A program made the position numbers and the translations under genes. From Streptomyces tirandamycinicus (GTDB taxonomy: Bacteria > Actinomycetota > Actinomycetes > Streptomycetales > Streptomycetaceae), in contig NZ_CP029188.1 in NCBI RefSeq assembly GCF_003097515.1, positions 4,041,001 to 4,105,000 of the forward strand: a DNA stretch of 64,000 bases, written 5' to 3'. Of the stretch, positions 60,295 through 64,000 are shown piece after piece. Each line of letters begins with the position of its first letter. Position 1 is the stretch's first letter. Under the pieces are notes generated by a model. It ran no database searches and had not been told where the DNA came from. It worked only from the letters and a program-made list of their open reading frames with translations.

Positions 60295-60618
60295 TCAGCC
60301 GTGCGGCGCGCCGCCCGCGCCACCCGCCGGGATCAGCCGGTGCCGGGCCCGCCCCATGAGCTCCTCGCGCTCGTCCTCCGTGAGTCCGCCCCACACCCCG
60401 TAGGGCTCCCGGACCGCGAGTGCGTGCGCCGCGCACTCCGCCCGTACCGGGCACCTCATGCAGACCTCTTTCGCCGAGTTCTCGCGCGCACTCCTTGCCG
60501 CGCCGCGTTCCCCCTCGGGATGGAAGAAGAGTGAGCTGTCTACCCCACGGCATGCTGCGAGCAGCTGCCAGTCCCACAGATCGGCGTTCGGTCCGGGAAG
60601 GCGGGAGAAATCTGCCAT
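60295..60618 (-). CDS. whiD: WhiB-family iron-sulfur regulator WhiD
   Basis: This 107-aa Wbl protein has the four iron-sulfur cysteines C23, C53, C56 and C62 and the family turn GVWGGLTEDER. The N-terminus (MADFSRLPGPNADLWDWQ) and its place beside bldM match WhiD of S. coelicolor, which is needed for late spore maturation, binds a [4Fe-4S] cluster and contacts the principal sigma factor. A C-terminal Gly/Ala-rich end follows. Convergent with the LysR gene; divergent from bldM across a 379-nt control region. Confidence 0.9.
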   Translation of the reverse strand: MADFSRLPGPNADLWDWQLLAACRGVDSSLFFHPEGERGAARSARENSAKEVCMRCPVRAECAAHALAVREPYGVWGGLTEDEREELMGRARHRLIPAGGAGGAPHG

Positions 60619-60666
60619 AGCGCATGTCCCCTTGTAGCCGTGCTGAGTGGTTCTGAGCTCCGACCG

Positions 60667-60691
60667 TACATCTACGGTGTAAGTAGATGTA
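60667..60691. promoter_or_regulatory. 9-bp inverted repeat upstream of whiD
   Basis: TACATCTAC - 7 nt - GTAGATGTA, perfect arms, about 50-75 nt before the whiD start in an AT-rich island. The size and symmetry suit a dimeric regulator site; the binder is unknown. Confidence 0.6.
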
Positions 60692-60845
60692 AATATGACT
60701 CATTGCGAATCTAGTCGCAGACACCAACAAATGGGAAGAAATGCAGCTAAATGGGGCATACCGGCCAACTGGCATGCGGTTGAGCTGTGTCGCTCTCCTC
60801 CGCTCACGGGTCCTCACGTAGAGTGCCGAAGGTGCCCGGCCCGCC

Positions 60846-60873
60846 CGTAACTCTTTCGAGTGACCGTCGTTGA
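60846..60873 (+). promoter_or_regulatory. bldM promoter of the sigma-BldN type
   Basis: CGTAAC (60846-60851) and CGTTGA (60868-60873) with 16 bp between them match the sigma-BldN consensus, and bldM p1 is the known target of sigma-BldN in S. coelicolor. The transcript would have a leader of about 115 nt. Confidence 0.85.
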
Positions 60874-60997
60874 GAGGGCGGAGGCGGTTGAGAGAACCAG
60901 CACTCGGGCACGAGTCCGGGGGCGTCAACCGCACAGGTGACGATACGTAACCAGCCTGGAGGCTCAAGGTGACGCGCATCAGCTGCGGAGGGCGGCC

Positions 60998-61609
60998 ATG
61001 ACATCCGTCCTCGTCTGCGACGACTCCCCGCTCGCCCGAGAGGCGCTCCGCCGCGCGGTGGCAACCGTGCCCGGCGTGGAGCGCGTGACGACCGCGGCCA
61101 ACGGCGAGGAAGTCCTCCGCCGCTGGGGGGCCGATCGCTCGGATCTGATTCTGATGGACGTACGCATGCCCGGACTGGGCGGCGTCGAGACGGTCCGCCG
61201 GCTCCTCTCCGCGGACCCCGGAGCCCGGATCATCATGCTCACCGTCGCCGAGGACCTGGACGGCGTCGCGCTCGCCGTCGCCGCCGGCGCCCGTGGATAC
61301 CTGCACAAGGACGCCTCGCGCGCCGAGCTGCGGGCCACGGTCACCCAGGCCCTCGCCGACCCGACCTGGCGGCTCGCCCCGCGCCGGCTGCGCTCGGCCG
61401 AGATGGGCGCGGCGCCGACCCTCACCGCCCGGGAGATCCAGGTACTCGAGGGGATGAGCCACGGCAGGTCCAACGCCGAGATCGGGCGTGAGCTGTTCCT
61501 GTCCGAGGACACGGTGAAGACCCACGCCAGGCGGCTGTTCAAGAAGCTGGGTGCCTCGGACCGGGCGCACGCCGTCGCGCTCGGATTCCGCTGGGGCCTG
61601 GTCCGCTGA
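60998..61609 (+). CDS. bldM: Response-regulator-like developmental regulator BldM
   Basis: This 203-aa protein has a receiver domain with DD at 8-9 and D54 (LILMDVRMPG), a Thr in IIMLTVAED and a Lys in YLHKDAS, then a LuxR-type helix-turn-helix (LTAREIQVLEGMSHGRSNAEIGREL onwards, read across residues about 140-180). The sequence and neighbours identify it as BldM, which controls aerial growth genes as a homodimer and later genes with WhiI. It is an orphan regulator: no histidine kinase gene is nearby. ATG behind GGAGGGC. Confidence 0.95.
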   Translation: MTSVLVCDDSPLAREALRRAVATVPGVERVTTAANGEEVLRRWGADRSDLILMDVRMPGLGGVETVRRLLSADPGARIIMLTVAEDLDGVALAVAAGARGYLHKDASRAELRATVTQALADPTWRLAPRRLRSAEMGAAPTLTAREIQVLEGMSHGRSNAEIGRELFLSEDTVKTHARRLFKKLGASDRAHAVALGFRWGLVR

Positions 61610-61853
61610 GCGGTGCCGGGCGAAGCCGGGACCGGTCCCGGCGGGCGCACCGGAGGGGCGCGCGGCCGTCGTGCACGCGACGCGCGCCCGGGTCCCCGCC
61701 GCTCGGTCCCGACGGCATCGCGAGTCCCGCCCGTCATGCGGTGGGCGGGGCGGCGGCCGACGGCGGGGACACGTTTACCGCGCGATGCCGCATCCTTGAG
61801 GTGTGGAGTTCCTCGGGGACGATTCGGTCGAGCGCAAGGGGAGGGCGCAGGAG

Positions 61854-62531
61854 ATGAGTTCCGGCGCACCTGCTCATAACGCTTCGGTGCACAACTACGG
61901 ACGCGGTGCCACGGAGCAGCGGCAGCCAGGGCACCATGGACCGATGCGTGACGACGAGGCGGCGGCTGCCCAGGGGGCCATCGGTGCCCTCGTCCAGCGT
62001 GCCGTCGACGGCGACGACCAGGCCACGCACGATCTGCTGGCCCGGGTGCACCCCCTGGCGCTGCGGTACTGCCGCACCCGGCTGAGCCGGCTGCCCGGTG
62101 ACGCGCGTCACTTCGTCGAGGACCTCGCGCAGGAGGTCTGCGTCGCGGTCCTCATGGCGCTGCCGCGCTACCGGGACACCGGGCGCCCCTTCGAGGCGTT
62201 CGTCTTCGCGATCGCGGCGCACAAGGTCGCCGATCTGCAGCGGGCCGCCATGCGGCACCCCGGCTCCACCGCGGTGCCGTCCGACGAGATGCCGGAGCGG
62301 CCGGACGACTCGCTGGGTCCCGAGGAGCGCGCGCTGCTCAGCGACGACGCGGAGTGGGCCAAGAGGCTCCTCGCCAGCCTCCCGGAGAACCAGCGCGAGC
62401 TGCTGGTGCTGCGGGTCGCGGTCGGGCTCACCGCGGAGGAGACCGGGCAGATGCTCGGCATGTCGCCGGGCGCGGTCCGGGTCGCCCAGCACCGGGCCCT
62501 CAGCAGGCTGCGGGCGCTCGCCGAGCAGTAG
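61854..62531 (+). CDS. shbA: ECF/SigD-type RNA polymerase sigma factor (ShbA-like)
   Basis: This protein of up to 225 aa has region 2 (HFVEDLAQEVCVAVLMALPRY, FEAFVFAIAAHKVADLQR) and region 4 (LPENQRELLVLRVAVGLTAEE, SPGAVRVAQHRALSRL). Its position between bldM and guaB matches the gene equivalent to mycobacterial sigD and to S. griseus shbA, reported to drive transcription of the principal sigma gene hrdB; the assignment is from synteny and memory. The ATG at 61854 is preferred for its upstream AGGGGAGGG; an internal ATG at 61944 (MRDDEAAAAQGAIG) is where homology clearly begins. No anti-sigma gene is adjacent. Confidence 0.8.
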   Translation: MSSGAPAHNASVHNYGRGATEQRQPGHHGPMRDDEAAAAQGAIGALVQRAVDGDDQATHDLLARVHPLALRYCRTRLSRLPGDARHFVEDLAQEVCVAVLMALPRYRDTGRPFEAFVFAIAAHKVADLQRAAMRHPGSTAVPSDEMPERPDDSLGPEERALLSDDAEWAKRLLASLPENQRELLVLRVAVGLTAEETGQMLGMSPGAVRVAQHRALSRLRALAEQ

Positions 62532-62611
62532 CGTGGAGGGCGGCGGCTGAACCCTGCGGGCGCCGCGTCCGTACGTACGAACGTACAAAGCTGCTCGGTG
62601 ATCTTGATCGT

Positions 62612-62637
62612 GGAACGTGACACCTCCGGATCCCGTT
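62612..62637 (+). promoter_or_regulatory. ECF-type promoter-like sequence before guaB
   Basis: GGAAC (62612-62616) and CGTT (62634-62637), separated by 17 nt, resemble sigma-E-class promoters. TAGCAT at 62637-62642 could alternatively be a vegetative -10 box. The leader would be about 35-40 nt. Confidence 0.4.
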
Positions 62638-62681
62638 AGCATGGACATCCGCACCGATCAAGGCCATTTGGGGAAGGTGTC

Positions 62682-64000
62682 ATGACTGCCAACGTCGACG
62701 GAGTGCCCGACAAATTCGCGACACTCGGGCTGACCTACGACGACGTGCTGCTCCTGCCCGGCGCGTCCGACATGGCGCCCGACCAGATCGACACCTCCTC
62801 GCACGTCTCGAAGAACGTGCGGGTGAACATCCCTCTGCTGTCCGCCGCCATGGACAAGGTCACCGAGTCGCGCATGGCCATCGCCATGGCCCGGCAGGGC
62901 GGCGTGGGCGTACTGCACCGCAACCTCTCGATCGCCGACCAGGCCAACCAGGTCGACCTGGTGAAGCGCTCCGAGTCCGGCATGGTCACCGACCCGATCA
63001 CGGTGCACCCCGACGCGACGCTCGCCGAGGCCGACGCGATCTGCGCCAAGTTCCGGATCAGCGGCGTCCCCGTCACCGACGCGGCCGGCAAGCTGCTCGG
63101 CATCGTCACCAACCGCGACATGGCCTTCGAGACGGACCGCTCCCAGCAGGTGCGCGACGTCATGACCCCGATGCCGCTGGTGACCGGCAAGGTCGGCATC
63201 TCGGGCGTGGACGCCATGGAGCTGCTGCGCCGCCACAAGATCGAGAAGCTTCCGCTGGTCGACGACGCCGGCATCCTCAAGGGCCTGATCACCGTCAAGG
63301 ACTTCGTCAAGGCGGAGAAGTACCCCAACGCCGCGAAGGACAAGGACGGCCGGCTCCTGGTCGGTGCCGCGGTCGGCGTCGCGGGCGACGCCTTCGAGCG
63401 CGCCCAGGCCCTGATCGAGGCCGGTGTCGACTTCATCGTCGTCGACACCGCCCACGGCCACTCCAAGCTGGTCGGCGACATGGTCGCCAAGATCAAGTCC
63501 AACGCCCCGGTGGACGTCATCGCCGGCAACGTCGCCACCCGTGACGGTGCCCAGGCGCTCATCGACGCGGGCGTGGACGGCATCAAGGTCGGCGTCGGGC
63601 CCGGCTCCATCTGCACCACCCGTGTCGTCGCCGGTATCGGCGTCCCGCAGGTCACCGCGATCTACGAGGCGTCCCTCGCCGCCAGGGAGGCGGGCGTCCC
63701 GGTCATCGGCGACGGCGGCCTCCAGTACAGCGGCGACATCGCCAAGGCCCTGGTCGCGGGCGCCGACACGGTGATGCTCGGCTCGCTGTTGGCCGGCTGC
63801 GAGGAGTCCCCGGGCGAGCTGCTCTTCATCAACGGCAAGCAGTTCAAGTCGTACCGCGGCATGGGCTCGCTCGGCGCCATGCAGTCCCGCGGCGACCAGC
63901 GCTCCTTCTCCAAGGACCGCTACTTCCAGGAGGGCGTCGCCTCCGACGAGAAGCTCGTCCCCGAGGGCATCGAGGGCCAGGTGCCCTACCGCGGCCCGCT
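62682..64000 (+). CDS. guaB: IMP dehydrogenase (3' partial)
   Basis: 439 codons are visible before the window ends; streptomycete enzymes are about 500 aa. IMPDH oxidises IMP to XMP, the committed step of GTP synthesis. The barrel begins with FATLGLTYDDVLLLPGASD. Two CBS repeats occupy about residues 100-215 (VTDPITVHPDATLAEAD, VRDVMTPMPLVTGK). The catalytic loop GVGPGSICTTRVV and DGGLQYSGDIAKAL phosphate site follow, and the flap is partly present. ATG at 62682 behind GGGGAAGGTG. Proximity to bldM and the sigma gene is conserved in Streptomyces. Confidence 0.96.
   Translation, partial: MTANVDGVPDKFATLGLTYDDVLLLPGASDMAPDQIDTSSHVSKNVRVNIPLLSAAMDKVTESRMAIAMARQGGVGVLHRNLSIADQANQVDLVKRSESGMVTDPITVHPDATLAEADAICAKFRISGVPVTDAAGKLLGIVTNRDMAFETDRSQQVRDVMTPMPLVTGKVGISGVDAMELLRRHKIEKLPLVDDAGILKGLITVKDFVKAEKYPNAAKDKDGRLLVGAAVGVAGDAFERAQALIEAGVDFIVVDTAHGHSKLVGDMVAKIKSNAPVDVIAGNVATRDGAQALIDAGVDGIKVGVGPGSICTTRVVAGIGVPQVTAIYEASLAAREAGVPVIGDGGLQYSGDIAKALVAGADTVMLGSLLAGCEESPGELLFINGKQFKSYRGMGSLGAMQSRGDQRSFSKDRYFQEGVASDEKLVPEGIEGQVPYRGP

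Larger units (their letters stand above)
60619..60997. other. whiD-bldM divergent control region
   Basis: No gene. The whiD-proximal half is unusually AT-rich and holds the inverted repeat at 60667-60691 and a GACAC motif near 60720, which is a WhiA-type core. The bldM half holds the sigma-BldN-type promoter at 60846-60873 and a TAGAGT (60819-60824) that might be a second -10 box. Several developmental regulators probably bind here. Confidence 0.65.

Overview
The window is a piece of a high-GC actinobacterial chromosome, almost certainly Streptomyces. The evidence is the strong third-position GC coding bias, the run whiD - bldM - SigD/ShbA-type sigma gene - guaB, a groES-groEL1 operon with two CIRCE operators and a His-rich GroEL1 tail, zinc-ribbon (C+) forms of S14 and L36, and an alpha operon without rpsD. 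No tRNA, rRNA, CRISPR array, insertion sequence or prophage was seen.

Layout. 1-425: the 3' end of a Rpn/transposase-like hypothetical gene. 771-5425: the str operon (rpsL-rpsG-fusA-tuf1), closed by a strong hairpin. 5630-10324 (minus strand): a two-gene, multi-domain RNA-repair module. It consists of an RNA ligase-polynucleotide kinase fusion and a DUF504/MJ1316-EEP-2H phosphoesterase-poly(A) polymerase-like fusion, inserted between the str and S10 operons. 10970-16638: the S10 operon (rpsJ to rpsQ). 16796-21135: the spc operon (rplN to rplO). 21379-25044: secY-adk, map, infA-rpmJ. 25243-28058: the alpha operon (rpsM-rpsK-rpoA-rplQ), then truA. 29290-31874: a divergent pair, a membrane-anchored protein and an ABC-F ATPase. 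32106-33415: rplM-rpsI.

33552-47520 is mainly cell-wall and cofactor supply: glmM, glmS, alr (UDP-GlcNAc and D-Ala), coaA and acpS (CoA synthesis and use), and nnrD/E (NAD(P)HX repair). Scattered among them are a secreted alpha/beta-hydrolase lipoprotein, a small accessory GntR island with a clear operator-like palindrome, and a DUF389 membrane protein. 46996-51308 carries the t6A tRNA-modification genes tsaE, tsaB and tsaD with rimI, interrupted by a small conserved protein and a degenerate L,D-transpeptidase-like protein. 51532-54024: a THUMP-like methyltransferase divergent from a polysaccharide deacetylase. 54314-56588: groES-groEL1. 56631-60188: ester cyclase, SDR, MOSC and LysR genes. 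60295-64000: the developmental block whiD, bldM (with a sigma-BldN-type promoter), an ECF sigma gene and the 5' part of guaB.

Together the genes cover translation (ribosomal proteins, elongation and initiation factors, RNA polymerase alpha, pseudouridine and t6A tRNA modification), nascent-protein handling (SecY, Map, GroES/EL), wall precursor supply and sporulation control. The most notable accessory content is the RNA-repair pair at 5630-10324. The most notable unexplained DNA signal is a nearly identical 25-nt hairpin element in the leaders of both rpsL (917-941) and rpsJ (11273-11297).
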